This document shows, piece by piece, positions 1 to 7,747 of a stretch of 22,701 nt of DNA; the first letter of the stretch is position 1; the number at the start of each line of letters is the position of its first letter. The notes beneath the pieces were generated by a model. The model worked only from the letters and a program-made list of their open reading frames with translations. It was not told where the DNA came from and ran no database searches. Both the position numbers and the translations under genes were made by a program. Source of the DNA: JBJXFE01 sp046153875 (GTDB lineage: Bacteria; Planctomycetota; Phycisphaerae; Phycisphaerales; UBA1924); NCBI GenBank assembly GCA_046153875.1, contig JBJXFE010000052.1, forward strand, positions 1 through 22,701, given 5' to 3'.

Positions 1-1779
1 CCCAGCCGCGACTTCGGCGACGAATTCCAGAGCGACGCCGCGGCGCCCGTCGGCCGCATCATCGCCCCGTTCAACCTCGCCCCCGGCGAGTCCCGCGAGT
101 TCGTCTTCGTCATTTCCTGGCACTTCCCCAATCTCCACACCGGCCAGGGCCAGATGTACGCCAACTGGTTCAAGGATGCCCTGGAAGTGGCGCGCCACGT
201 CCGCGACCACGACCGGCGACTCTTCGATCAGACCGAACTCTTCCGCAAGACCTACTACGAGGACACGACCCTCCCCTGGTGGCTCGCACTCCGCTTGATG
301 ATGCCCACCGCCAACCTCGCCACCGGCACCGCGCAGTGGTGGAAGAACGGGCGCTTCTGGGGATGGGAAGGCGTCGGGTGCTGCCACGGCACGTGCACCC
401 ACGTCTGGAACTACTCCCACGCCGAGGCCCGCCTCTTCCCGGAGCTTGCCCGCTCGACGCGCGTCATGCAGGACCTGGGCACGGGCTTCGAGGAGACGAC
501 GGGCCGCGTCGCATTCCGCGGCGAGGTAGATAAGGGGTTCGCCTACGCCGCCGACGGCCAGGCCGGCACCGTGCTCAAGTGCTACCGCGAGCACCTCTGC
601 TCGCCGGACGGGTCGTTCCTCAGGGCCAACTGGGCGCGAATCAAGAAGGTGGTCGAGTTTCTGTTGCTCAAGGACGCCGAGCGGCGATCGGGCGATCCCT
701 ATGACGGCATCATCGAGGGCAGCCAGCACAACACGTTCGACATCGACTTCGTCGGGCCCAACACGTTCGTGGGCTCCCTGTACCTGGCCGCGCTCCGTGC
801 CGGGGGCCGGATGGCCGCGCAGATGAACGACCACATCACCGGCGCGATCTGGCATGAACTCGCGTTCACCGGCGCTCGGTGGACCGAGGCCAACCTCTTC
901 AACGGGCGATGGTTCACCCAGAAACTCGCGCCCGGCCAGGATACACGCTGGCAATACGGCGGAGGCTGCCTCGCGGACCAGCTGTTCGGCCAGACGTGGT
1001 CGAAGTTGCTCGACCTCGGCAACGTGTACGACCCCGAGAAGGTCAGGACCGCGCTCCGCTCGGTCTATCAGCACAACTTCGCCCCGCCCGGCGGCTCGCT
1101 GGGCGTCTACAACGCCCAGTGGCCGCCCGAACGCGAGTTCGCCGCGCCGCGCGAGGGGGGCGTACTCACCTGCACCTGGCCCGACGGCGGGCGCCCCGGC
1201 GAGCCCGTCCGGTATCGCGATGAAGTCTGGACCGGGATCGAGTACCAGGTCGCCACCGGCCTGATCCTCGAAGGCCTCGTGGACGAGGGGCTGACGATCA
1301 TCAAGGCGATCGACGATCGCTACGACGGCGCCCTGCACAACCCCTGGAACGAGGTCGAGTGCGGCGACCACTACGCCCGCGCCATGGCATCATGGGGCGC
1401 GTACCAGGCGCTGTGCGGCTTCATCTACGACGGACCCGCGGGCGAGATCGGCTTCGACCCGCGGATCACGCCGGACAAGTTCGCGGCGTTCTTCGCGGGC
1501 GCGGAAGGCTGGGGGCTCTTGCGACAGGACCGGAGCGAGCCGACGCAGCTCAACCGCATCGAAGTCCGCTACGGGAAACTCCGCGTCGCTCGCTTTCTCT
1601 GCCGCACGCCGGACGCCCGGGCGCCGGTCTCATTGCGTGTCATCCTCACGTCGTCGGGGCGCGAGCGCGTCATCACCGCCGACACAGACGCACGCCGCGA
1701 CGGCATGAAGGTCGTCGAACTCCTAGATTCCGTAACCCTCCAGGCCGGCGACTCCCTCGACCTGCGCTGGACGTTCTGA
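1..1779 (+). CDS. GH116-type glycoside hydrolase (glucosylceramidase/beta-glucosidase-like), 5' partial
   Basis: The frame is open from base 1, so the gene starts upstream of the window; the ATG at 154 is internal. The visible part is 592 residues, the end of the N-terminal beta-domain plus the whole (alpha/alpha)6 catalytic domain (DUF608/COG4354, GBA2-like). Typical features are the segment SWHFPN near residue 41, the EGSQHNTFD motif with Glu239 as candidate nucleophile, a conserved ADQLFGQTW motif around residues 325-333, and TWPDGG with Asp395 as candidate acid/base. The 156-residue Glu-Asp spacing resembles the roughly 150 residues known between the two catalytic residues of characterised GH116 enzymes. 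The family hydrolyses beta-glucosides, beta-xylosides or glucosylceramide; the substrate here cannot be read from sequence. It ends 23 bases from the convergent gene at 1803. Family membership is secure, exact activity is not. Confidence 0.85.
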   Translation, partial: PSRDFGDEFQSDAAAPVGRIIAPFNLAPGESREFVFVISWHFPNLHTGQGQMYANWFKDALEVARHVRDHDRRLFDQTELFRKTYYEDTTLPWWLALRLMMPTANLATGTAQWWKNGRFWGWEGVGCCHGTCTHVWNYSHAEARLFPELARSTRVMQDLGTGFEETTGRVAFRGEVDKGFAYAADGQAGTVLKCYREHLCSPDGSFLRANWARIKKVVEFLLLKDAERRSGDPYDGIIEGSQHNTFDIDFVGPNTFVGSLYLAALRAGGRMAAQMNDHITGAIWHELAFTGARWTEANLFNGRWFTQKLAPGQDTRWQYGGGCLADQLFGQTWSKLLDLGNVYDPEKVRTALRSVYQHNFAPPGGSLGVYNAQWPPEREFAAPREGGVLTCTWPDGGRPGEPVRYRDEVWTGIEYQVATGLILEGLVDEGLTIIKAIDDRYDGALHNPWNEVECGDHYARAMASWGAYQALCGFIYDGPAGEIGFDPRITPDKFAAFFAGAEGWGLLRQDRSEPTQLNRIEVRYGKLRVARFLCRTPDARAPVSLRVILTSSGRERVITADTDARRDGMKVVELLDSVTLQAGDSLDLRWTF

Positions 1780-1802
1780 CCCCACCCACCCACGTGATTG
1801 CG

Positions 1803-2342
1803 TCACGCGTACGGTGCGAGCTCGTCGGGCAGCTTGCGCAGCCCGCGCCGCTTGGCCTTCGCTACCGCGTACTTCAACGAGTCACGCACCCGCTTATGCA
1901 CGCGCGGCGTGAGCGCCACGCCCAGCCGTTCCATCTCGCCCAGCGCGAACGCCCACGCGTGGTACTCCTCAAGGCAACGCGGCGAATACACCCCGAAGCC
2001 GATCGCGTGATGCCCGATTTCGTGCAAGAACACGGCCGCGGACATCGGGCCCTTGGGCCGCGGCGCCTCGATCAGCCGGGTCCTGCCCCCGTCGCGGTAC
2101 CGGACCTCCCACGCCACGCCGGACATGCTCGTGCGCCACCGGCGCACCCGCACCCCGTACCGGTCGAGCATCGACCGCGTGATCTCGTCGTACCGGTCCT
2201 GCATCGGCGCGCGGCGCCGCCCGCTCGCGGCCGGCCGACGCGGCGTTGCAACAGCGGACCCAGACGCGGGAAGAGTCCGCCGCGTGTTCTCCTCGCGTCG
2301 GCGCGCCGCCGCGGGGCGAATCAGGTCCCACAACGTCCTCAT
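1803..2342 (-). CDS. Putative minigluzincin-type zinc metallopeptidase (ImmA/IrrE-like), coupled to fmt
   Basis: This 179-residue protein has no family I can name with certainty. It has a basic, low-complexity N-terminus (residues 10-47) and then a compact domain with the HExxH motif HEIGHH at residues 107-112 and a downstream LEEYHAW (Glu125/126). That is the HExxH plus Glu arrangement of gluzincins, where the two His and the later Glu bind zinc and the first Glu is catalytic. The spacing recalls ImmA/IrrE-like minigluzincins. No signal peptide or membrane segment is seen, so it is probably cytoplasmic. The ATG at 2342 shares one base with the fmt stop (TGATG), which argues for translational coupling and against a longer version starting inside fmt. 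A role in protein or peptide processing is inference only. Confidence 0.7.
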   Translation of the reverse strand: MRTLWDLIRPAAARRREENTRRTLPASGSAVATPRRPAASGRRRAPMQDRYDEITRSMLDRYGVRVRRWRTSMSGVAWEVRYRDGGRTRLIEAPRPKGPMSAAVFLHEIGHHAIGFGVYSPRCLEEYHAWAFALGEMERLGVALTPRVHKRVRDSLKYAVAKAKRRGLRKLPDELAPYA

Positions 2343-3298
2343 CACGGCGCGGCTCCCTCCTGCCCCTCCAGACGCTCGCCGCGTTCGATCCGACGCCCGC
2401 GGGCGAACTCCGCCCAGAACATCGCGCGCTTGCCGGCCGGTTGAACCTCGATGACGCGCAGCGAGTCTCCCGCGCACGCCACTGTGCCGACCTCCGCGTC
2501 CGTGATCTCGCCCGGCGTCACCGCCACAGCCGGTTCTTGGGGCCGACGCCCCGCCGGTTGCACGCGCAGCAGCTTCAGAGGCTCGTCCCGGAACCGCACC
2601 GTCACCCCCGGCCACGGCGTCAGCCCGTGAACCCGACGCCGCGCCGCCTCACCGCTCTGCGTGAAGTCCACCCACCCATCCGCCTTCGAAAGCTTGGGCG
2701 CGACCGTCACACGCGATTCGTCCTGATCGCGCGGCTCGAGCGTGCCCCGCGCAAAGCTCTCGAGGACGCCCACCACCAGCGCCGGCCCGTCCTCCGCCAG
2801 AACATCGTGCAACTCGCCGGCCGTCATCGCCGGGTCGATCGCCCACCGTGACTGCCCGAGAACCCGTCCCGCGTCCATCAGGTCCGCGAGCGTGATGAGG
2901 CTGTTGCCCGTCTCCGCGTCCCCCGCGAGGATCGCCGCGTTAATCGGCGCTGCCCCGCGCCAGCGCGGCAGCAGCGACGCGTGCAGGTTCACCGCGAAGA
3001 CACCGTCCAACAGCTCCCGCCCCATCTTCTGTCCGAACGCGATCACCACGAACGCCCGCGCGCCCAGACCACGGATGCCGTCCACGACCCGGGCCTCGTT
3101 CACGCGCTCAACCTTGAGCAGTCGCGCGCCCCGCAGCGACTCGGCGGCCCACGCGGCGATCGGCGTCGGCGTCGGCGCCCCGCCGCGCCCCGCGGGGCGA
3201 TCCGGTTGCGTCACCACCGCCCGGATCGAGTGCCGCTCCGCCAGCCGCCGGAGCGTCGGCAGCCCGAACGCGCCGGAACCGAAATACACCAGGTCCAT
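2342..3298 (-). CDS. fmt: Methionyl-tRNA formyltransferase
   Basis: Transfers the formyl group of 10-formyltetrahydrofolate to Met-tRNAfMet for translation initiation, in the cytoplasm. The 318-residue length matches the family (E. coli 315). The N-terminal Rossmann-like formyltransferase domain begins at the first residues (VYFGSGAFG) and contains the signature NLHASLLPRWRGAAPIN at residues 104-120. Asn104, His106 and Asp142 line up with the catalytic Asn106, His108 and Asp144 of E. coli Fmt. The C-terminal OB-like domain follows (residues about 205-318). It lies 24 bases downstream of def, the classic pairing: Fmt adds the formyl group that Def later removes. Its stop codon overlaps the start of the minigluzincin gene. 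Confidence 0.96.
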   Translation of the reverse strand: MDLVYFGSGAFGLPTLRRLAERHSIRAVVTQPDRPAGRGGAPTPTPIAAWAAESLRGARLLKVERVNEARVVDGIRGLGARAFVVIAFGQKMGRELLDGVFAVNLHASLLPRWRGAAPINAAILAGDAETGNSLITLADLMDAGRVLGQSRWAIDPAMTAGELHDVLAEDGPALVVGVLESFARGTLEPRDQDESRVTVAPKLSKADGWVDFTQSGEAARRRVHGLTPWPGVTVRFRDEPLKLLRVQPAGRRPQEPAVAVTPGEITDAEVGTVACAGDSLRVIEVQPAGKRAMFWAEFARGRRIERGERLEGQEGAAP

Positions 3299-3322
3299 CG
3301 CCGGGCAGCGTAGCCTCGCCCC

Positions 3323-3883
3323 TCACCGTGTGCCCGCCGCACGCTCCAGGTCGCGGACCGCCGCACGGTTCTTCAGCCGCGACATCTGCGTCATTCGGTC
3401 GAGGATCAGAACGCCGTCGAGGTGGTCCACCTCGTGCTGCCAGCACCGCGAGAGCAACCCGCCCGCCCGGGCCGTGAACTCCTTCCCATCCAGGCCCGTC
3501 GCCGTGAGCGTGATCCCCGCCGGCCGCAGAACATCCCCCTGCACGTCGGGGATGCTCAGGCAGCCCTCCTCATAGGGGTCAACCGGACCGAGCGGCGACG
3601 ACAGCACCGGGTTGACGCACACGAGCGGACCCCGCGTCGCCGTCGGAGGGTCCGTGTCCGCCGAGCGGGTGTCGCCCGCGGGCACATCCGCCACGAACAG
3701 GCGCCACGCCAGCCCGACCTGCGGCGCCGCCAGCCCGATGCCCTCCTCGCGCCGCATCAGCTCGATCATCCTCGCGGCCACCGCTCGCACCTCGTCCGTC
3801 ACCGCCGCCACAGGCTTGCAGCGCCGACGCAACGCCGGGTCCGGATACAGCCGGAGGTCGAGGGATGAGGGATCAACAGGCAT
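3323..3883 (-). CDS. def: Peptide deformylase
   Basis: Removes the N-formyl group from nascent proteins; cytoplasmic metalloenzyme acting at the ribosome exit. The 186-residue protein has all three family motifs: GIGLAAPQVG (residues 48-57), EEGCLS (105-110) with metal ligand Cys108, and HEVDHLDG (150-157) with metal ligands His150 and His154 and catalytic Glu151. A stretch at residues 70-85 rich in Asp, Thr and Pro is a small loop insertion between motifs 1 and 2. It is the first gene of the def-fmt-metallopeptidase operon on the minus strand and is divergent from the TPR gene, with about 170 bases between the two start codons. Confidence 0.96.
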   Translation of the reverse strand: MPVDPSSLDLRLYPDPALRRRCKPVAAVTDEVRAVAARMIELMRREEGIGLAAPQVGLAWRLFVADVPAGDTRSADTDPPTATRGPLVCVNPVLSSPLGPVDPYEEGCLSIPDVQGDVLRPAGITLTATGLDGKEFTARAGGLLSRCWQHEVDHLDGVLILDRMTQMSRLKNRAAVRDLERAAGTR

Positions 3884-3958
3884 CGGCCGATCGTAGAGGG
3901 CGGTGCCCCGGGCCGCATGGGTGTCGGTCCGCGCACCCGACCGCGCGGCGAACGCCCG

Positions 3959-3964
3959 CTACAA
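3959..3964 (+). promoter_or_regulatory. Candidate -10 box for the TPR-kdsB operon
   Basis: TACAAT matches the sigma70 -10 consensus at five of six positions and stands out in a GC-rich intergenic stretch. It lies 88 bases upstream of the proposed TTG start at 4053. No good -35 box is seen at the expected distance, so this is a weak call. Confidence 0.35.
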
Positions 3965-4040
3965 TGCGGCCGCGGCGCGCCCCGATGCCCGCGATCGGTA
4001 CCGGGCGGGACGCACGCGGAGCGCACCCCCGATCACCCAC

Positions 4041-4044
4041 GAGG
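4041..4044 (+). promoter_or_regulatory. Ribosome binding site deciding the TTG start of the TPR gene
   Basis: GAGG sits 8 bases before a TTG codon at 4053. The open frame extends upstream to 3903, but those codons give an Arg/Ala-rich stretch unlike a protein N-terminus and would include the candidate promoter. The Shine-Dalgarno match therefore favours TTG at 4053. Confidence 0.6.
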
Positions 4045-4052
4045 ACAGCGAC

Positions 4053-5555
4053 TTGGCGTTTTTCTTCAGCAAGAAGCCGGACGACCCGGGCAAGGACGAC
4101 AACGGCAAGGCGGGCAACGGCGAGCCGTTCAAGGTCAACGCCGAGAGCGCCCGACGGTTCTTCGACCACGCCCGCACCGTCCACGAAACCACCAACTACG
4201 AGTACGCCATGCAGTCCTGGCTCAACGGGCTGCGCCACGACCCGACGAGCATCGAAGGTCTGGAGGGGTTTTTCCGCTCGGCCCGCCAGTTTGCCGAGGA
4301 GAACAAAAAGGGCGCCAGCAAGGACACCATCAAGCAGTTTGCCGGGCGAGCCGACCTCGACCGCTACCTCTCGGCCCTCCTCGACTGGGGCTGCGACCCG
4401 CTCGACTCCGTCAGCGCCGTCCGCGCGACCGAGTACGCCGCCCGCCTGGGGCTCGCCGAGCAGGCCTACTGGCTCGGCGACCGCGCCCTCACCGTGATCG
4501 TCGCCGACCGCCGTCCGCGCAAGGACCTGCTCGTCAAGCTCGTCGACGTCTTCGGCTCCGTCAACATCTGGGACCTGGCCGTCAAGGCCCTGGAGTTCGC
4601 CTGCAGGCTCGACCCCAGCGACGGGAAGCTCCAGGCCGAGCTGCGCAACCTCGCCGCGCAGGCCACCATGTCCAAGGGCGGGTACGACAAGTCCGGCCAG
4701 GCCGGCGGCTTCCGCGCCAACGTCCGCGACGCCGACAAGCAGCGCATGCTCGAGGAGCAGGACCGCGTCAGCAGAACCGACGAATCGATCGACCGTCTTC
4801 TCCGCGCGGCCGAGGAGGACTACCAGAAACGCCCCGACGACCCGCACGCGATCAGCCTCTATCTCAAGCGGCTGCTGGAGCGCGGCCGCCCTGAAGACGA
4901 GAAGCGGGCCCACAACGTCGCCAAGGAAGCGTACGAGAAGTCGAAGCAGTTCCGTTTCCGGCAGGTCCAGGGCGACATCGTCCTGAGGGTGGCGCAGCGC
5001 AAGCTCCTGGTCTACAAGGACGCCGCCGCCGCCAAGCCGCAGGACGCCAACGCCCAGGCCCAGTACCGCGCCGCGCTCGCGGGCTTCGCGAAGATGGAGA
5101 TCGAGGAGATCAGAGCGCGCGTCGAGGCCTACCCGACCGACCTGGGGCTGAAGTTCGAGCTCGGCAAGCGCTACTTCGACCTGGAGCGCTACGAGGACGC
5201 GATCGGCATGTTCCAGGAGGCGAAGGCCGACGCGAAGCACCGCGTGGCCGCCCTCCAGTACCTCGCCCAGGCCTTCCAGAAGATCGAGTGGATCAACGAG
5301 GCCGTTTCCACCTTCCGGCAGGCGCGCGAAACGTACCGCGTGGACAACGACGACGTCGGCCTGAACCTGCAGTACGGCCTGATGACGGCCCTGCACGTGA
5401 AGGCCGAGAACGAGCGCGACCTGGCCGCCGCCGAGGAGGCCGACCAGCTCGCCTCCGCGATCGCCATCCAGCAGATCAACTACAAGGACATCCGCGCCCG
5501 CCGCGACGCCATCAAGAAACTGCTCGTGGACCTGCGCCGCGGGACCACCGTCTGA
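4053..5555 (+). CDS. Tetratricopeptide-repeat protein
   Basis: A 500-residue soluble, helix-rich protein with no signal peptide. It begins with a short aromatic sequence (AFFFSKKPDD after the initiator) and a polar low-complexity linker to about residue 25. The middle part is alpha-helical with degenerate repeats. The clearest TPR units are at about residues 362-430, with the pattern LGKRYFDLERYEDAIGMFQEA followed by YLAQAFQKIEWINEAVSTFRQA. TPR proteins act as protein-protein adaptors; no enzymatic domain is visible and no specific partner can be named. kdsB follows 23 bases downstream on the same strand, so the two are probably co-transcribed, but a functional link to LPS synthesis is only inferred from position. 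Start choice is explained by the GAGG site at 4041. Confidence 0.8.
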   Translation: MAFFFSKKPDDPGKDDNGKAGNGEPFKVNAESARRFFDHARTVHETTNYEYAMQSWLNGLRHDPTSIEGLEGFFRSARQFAEENKKGASKDTIKQFAGRADLDRYLSALLDWGCDPLDSVSAVRATEYAARLGLAEQAYWLGDRALTVIVADRRPRKDLLVKLVDVFGSVNIWDLAVKALEFACRLDPSDGKLQAELRNLAAQATMSKGGYDKSGQAGGFRANVRDADKQRMLEEQDRVSRTDESIDRLLRAAEEDYQKRPDDPHAISLYLKRLLERGRPEDEKRAHNVAKEAYEKSKQFRFRQVQGDIVLRVAQRKLLVYKDAAAAKPQDANAQAQYRAALAGFAKMEIEEIRARVEAYPTDLGLKFELGKRYFDLERYEDAIGMFQEAKADAKHRVAALQYLAQAFQKIEWINEAVSTFRQARETYRVDNDDVGLNLQYGLMTALHVKAENERDLAAAEEADQLASAIAIQQINYKDIRARRDAIKKLLVDLRRGTTV

Positions 5556-5578
5556 TCGGGCGTTCCATTCCTGTTTCC

Positions 5579-6397
5579 ATGGCACCGGAAACGCCCGGGA
5601 TGTGCGAGTCATCGAGCGAATCCCGCGGACCCGGAGCCACGCAGGCTCGCGCCACCATCATCATCCCCGCACGCCTCGGGTCCGCCCGCTTCCCCGGCAA
5701 GGTCCTCGCCGATCGCACCGGCCGCCCGATGATCCGGCACGTCTACGAAGCCGCGTGCCGCTCCACCACCGCCGCCCGCGTCGTCGTCGCGACCGACAGC
5801 GAGCGCGTCCGCGACGCTGTCCGCGTCTTCGGCGGCGAGTCCGTGTTGACCGGCGAGCACCCCAACGGCACGAGCCGCCTGGCCGAGGCCGCCCGCATCC
5901 TCGCCCTCGAACCCGACGCCGTCGTCGTCAACGTCCAGGGGGACGAGCCGGAGCTCGAGCCCACGCTCATCGACGCCGCCGCCGAAGCCCTCACCCGCGG
6001 CCCCGCGCCGATGGCCACGGTCGCGATCCCGTTCCACACGGGCGAGGACCCGCACGACCCCAACCTCGTCAAGGTCGTCCTGCGGCTCGACTCCACGGCC
6101 CTCTACTTCTCGCGCGCGCTCATCCCCTTCCCGCGCGACGCGGCCGACACCAACCTTCGCGCGCTCAGGCACGTCGGGCTCTACGCCTACCGACGGAGCT
6201 TCCTCGACACCTACCTCGCCCTCCCACCCACCGACCTCGAACGCACCGAGCAGCTCGAGCAACTCCGCGTCCTCGCCCACGGGCACTCGATCGCCGTGGC
6301 CGTGCGCGACGTGCCGAGCTTCGGCGGCATCGACACGCCGGAGCAGTACGAAGCGTTCGTGCGCCGATGGAATACACAACCCGGACGCCGAGGCTAA
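5579..6397 (+). CDS. kdsB: 3-deoxy-manno-octulosonate cytidylyltransferase (CMP-Kdo synthetase)
   Basis: Activates Kdo with CTP to CMP-Kdo, the donor for LPS inner-core synthesis; cytoplasmic. From the ATG at 5579 it has 272 residues, slightly longer than E. coli KdsB (248) because of about 20 extra N-terminal residues. The nucleotide-binding motif IIIPARLGSARFPGKVL is at residues 27-43, ATDSERV at 71-77, NVQGDEPE at 118-125 with metal-binding Asp122, and the GGID motif near the C-terminus. The usual GTDR/GTER motif reads GTSR (97-100). An ATG at 5600 is an equally possible start; neither has a strong ribosome binding site, as expected for a gene read through from the TPR gene 23 bases upstream. 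Its presence implies an LPS-type outer membrane. Confidence 0.92.
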   Translation: MAPETPGMCESSSESRGPGATQARATIIIPARLGSARFPGKVLADRTGRPMIRHVYEAACRSTTAARVVVATDSERVRDAVRVFGGESVLTGEHPNGTSRLAEAARILALEPDAVVVNVQGDEPELEPTLIDAAAEALTRGPAPMATVAIPFHTGEDPHDPNLVKVVLRLDSTALYFSRALIPFPRDAADTNLRALRHVGLYAYRRSFLDTYLALPPTDLERTEQLEQLRVLAHGHSIAVAVRDVPSFGGIDTPEQYEAFVRRWNTQPGRRG

Positions 6398-6419
6398 GGA
6401 GTCTTCGACGAAGCCTCGG
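6388..6419. terminator. Hairpin across the kdsB stop codon, between convergent genes
   Basis: The arms CCGAGGCT (6388-6395) and AGCCTCGG (6412-6419) are perfectly complementary over 8 bp with a 16-base loop containing the end of the kdsB TAA. It lies between convergent kdsB and trpB and could act as a terminator on either strand. There is no T-run, so the call is tentative. Confidence 0.35.
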
Positions 6420-6490
6420 GTGCGAGAGTCACTCGCTCCGCGTGTCGCGCGGGGATCGGCGAACCCGACGCTTCGCTCCCCGATCGGCAC

Positions 6491-7747
6491 TCATGCTTGG
6501 CGAACGGAATCGTCCCGCAACCTCAGCAACCGATCGGCCTCATCCACGTCCTTGTCCCCGCGCCCCGAGAGATTCACCACCAGGTGCCGATCGCGTGCCA
6601 TCGTCGCCGCGATCCGCAGCCCCCCCGCGATGGCGTGTGCACTCTCCAGCGCCGGGATGATCCCCTCCGTCCGCGCGAGCAGCACGAACGCATCCAGCGT
6701 CTCGTCGTCCGTCGCCGAGACGTACTCCACGCGCCGCGAGTCCTTCCAGTACGCGTGCTCGGGCCCGACTCCCGGGTAGTCAAGCCCCGCCGAGCACGAG
6801 TGAACGTCCGCCGTCTGTCCGAACGCATCCTGCAAGACGTAGCTGAGCGAGCCGTGCAGCACGCCGGGCGACCCGAGGCCCAGCGATGCCGCGTGCTCCC
6901 CGGACCTGTTCGATCGTCCCCCCGCCTCGACGCCGACGAGCCGCACGCCCGCGTCACCGATGAACGGCGCGAAAATCCCCGCCGCGTTCGACCCGCCGCC
7001 GACGCACGCGACGATGCAGTCCGGCAATCGCCCGACGCCTTGGAGCGACTGCGCCCTCGCCTCGGTCCCGATGACGGACTGGAAGTCGCGCACGATCATC
7101 GGGAACGGGTGCGGGCCGACGACCGACCCGATGATGTAGTGGGTGTGATCGACCGACCCCATCCAGTCGCGCATCGCCTCGTTCGTCGCGTCTTTGAGGG
7201 TCCGCGACCCCGAGTTCACCTCGACCACGCGCGCCCCGAGCAGCCGCATCCGGATCACGTTCAGCCGCTGACGCCGCGCGTCCTCCGAGCCCATGTAGAC
7301 ATCGCACGTCAGCCCGAGATGCGCTGCGGCCGTCGCCGACGCCACACCGTGCTGCCCCGCGCCCGTCTCGGCGATAATCCGCCGCTTGCCCATCCGCCGC
7401 GCGAGAAGCCCCTGCCCGAGCGTGTTGTTGATCTTGTGGGCGCCCGTGTGGGCCAGGTCCTCGCGCTTGAGCCAGATCGAAGCGCCCAGGCCCGACGCGC
7501 CCGCGCGTCGGGCGTGCTCCGTCAGGCGTCCCGCGAAGTACAGCGGTGTCGGCCTCCCCGCAAAGGTCTTCAGCAGCCCGTTCAGCTCCTCCCGGAACGC
7601 CGCGTCCCGTTGCGCACGTTCATACTCCGCGCTCAACTGGTGCAGCGCCGCCACCAGAGTCTCGGGGACGTACGCACCGCCATACGCCCCGAAGCGCCCC
7701 GCGGCGTCCGGCACCGGAGTCATGGTTGCGCCCGGGGTCGCGGTCAT
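6491..7747 (-). CDS. trpB: Tryptophan synthase beta chain
   Basis: PLP enzyme joining indole and serine to tryptophan, in the cytoplasm, normally as an alpha2beta2 complex with TrpA. The 418-residue protein carries the PLP-lysine motif HTGAHKINNT with Lys105, ETGAGQHGV with Glu127 as general base (the 22-residue Lys-Glu spacing equals that of E. coli Lys87/Glu109), the phosphate-binding CVGGGSNA loop and the C-terminal LSGRGDKD. It is TrpB1-like. No trpA is in the window; the gene instead overlaps the end of an MFS transporter gene by 4 bases (ATGA), so the two are translated from one message. Everything needed for activity is present. Confidence 0.96.
   Translation of the reverse strand: MTATPGATMTPVPDAAGRFGAYGGAYVPETLVAALHQLSAEYERAQRDAAFREELNGLLKTFAGRPTPLYFAGRLTEHARRAGASGLGASIWLKREDLAHTGAHKINNTLGQGLLARRMGKRRIIAETGAGQHGVASATAAAHLGLTCDVYMGSEDARRQRLNVIRMRLLGARVVEVNSGSRTLKDATNEAMRDWMGSVDHTHYIIGSVVGPHPFPMIVRDFQSVIGTEARAQSLQGVGRLPDCIVACVGGGSNAAGIFAPFIGDAGVRLVGVEAGGRSNRSGEHAASLGLGSPGVLHGSLSYVLQDAFGQTADVHSCSAGLDYPGVGPEHAYWKDSRRVEYVSATDDETLDAFVLLARTEGIIPALESAHAIAGGLRIAATMARDRHLVVNLSGRGDKDVDEADRLLRLRDDSVRQA

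Noticed and set aside
973..999. Asp326 in ADQLFGQTW as the acid/base of the GH116 enzyme
   Set aside because: Its distance from Glu239 (87 residues) is too short compared with about 150 in characterised members; Asp395 fits better.
3873..5612. 579-residue minus-strand open frame
   Set aside because: Antisense shadow of the TPR gene; Val/Leu/Gly/Ala-rich with no domain, whereas the plus strand gives TPR repeats.
6451..6486. GATCGG...CCGATC inverted repeat between kdsB and trpB as a second terminator
   Set aside because: Only 6 bp with a 20-base loop and no T-run; too weak to call.
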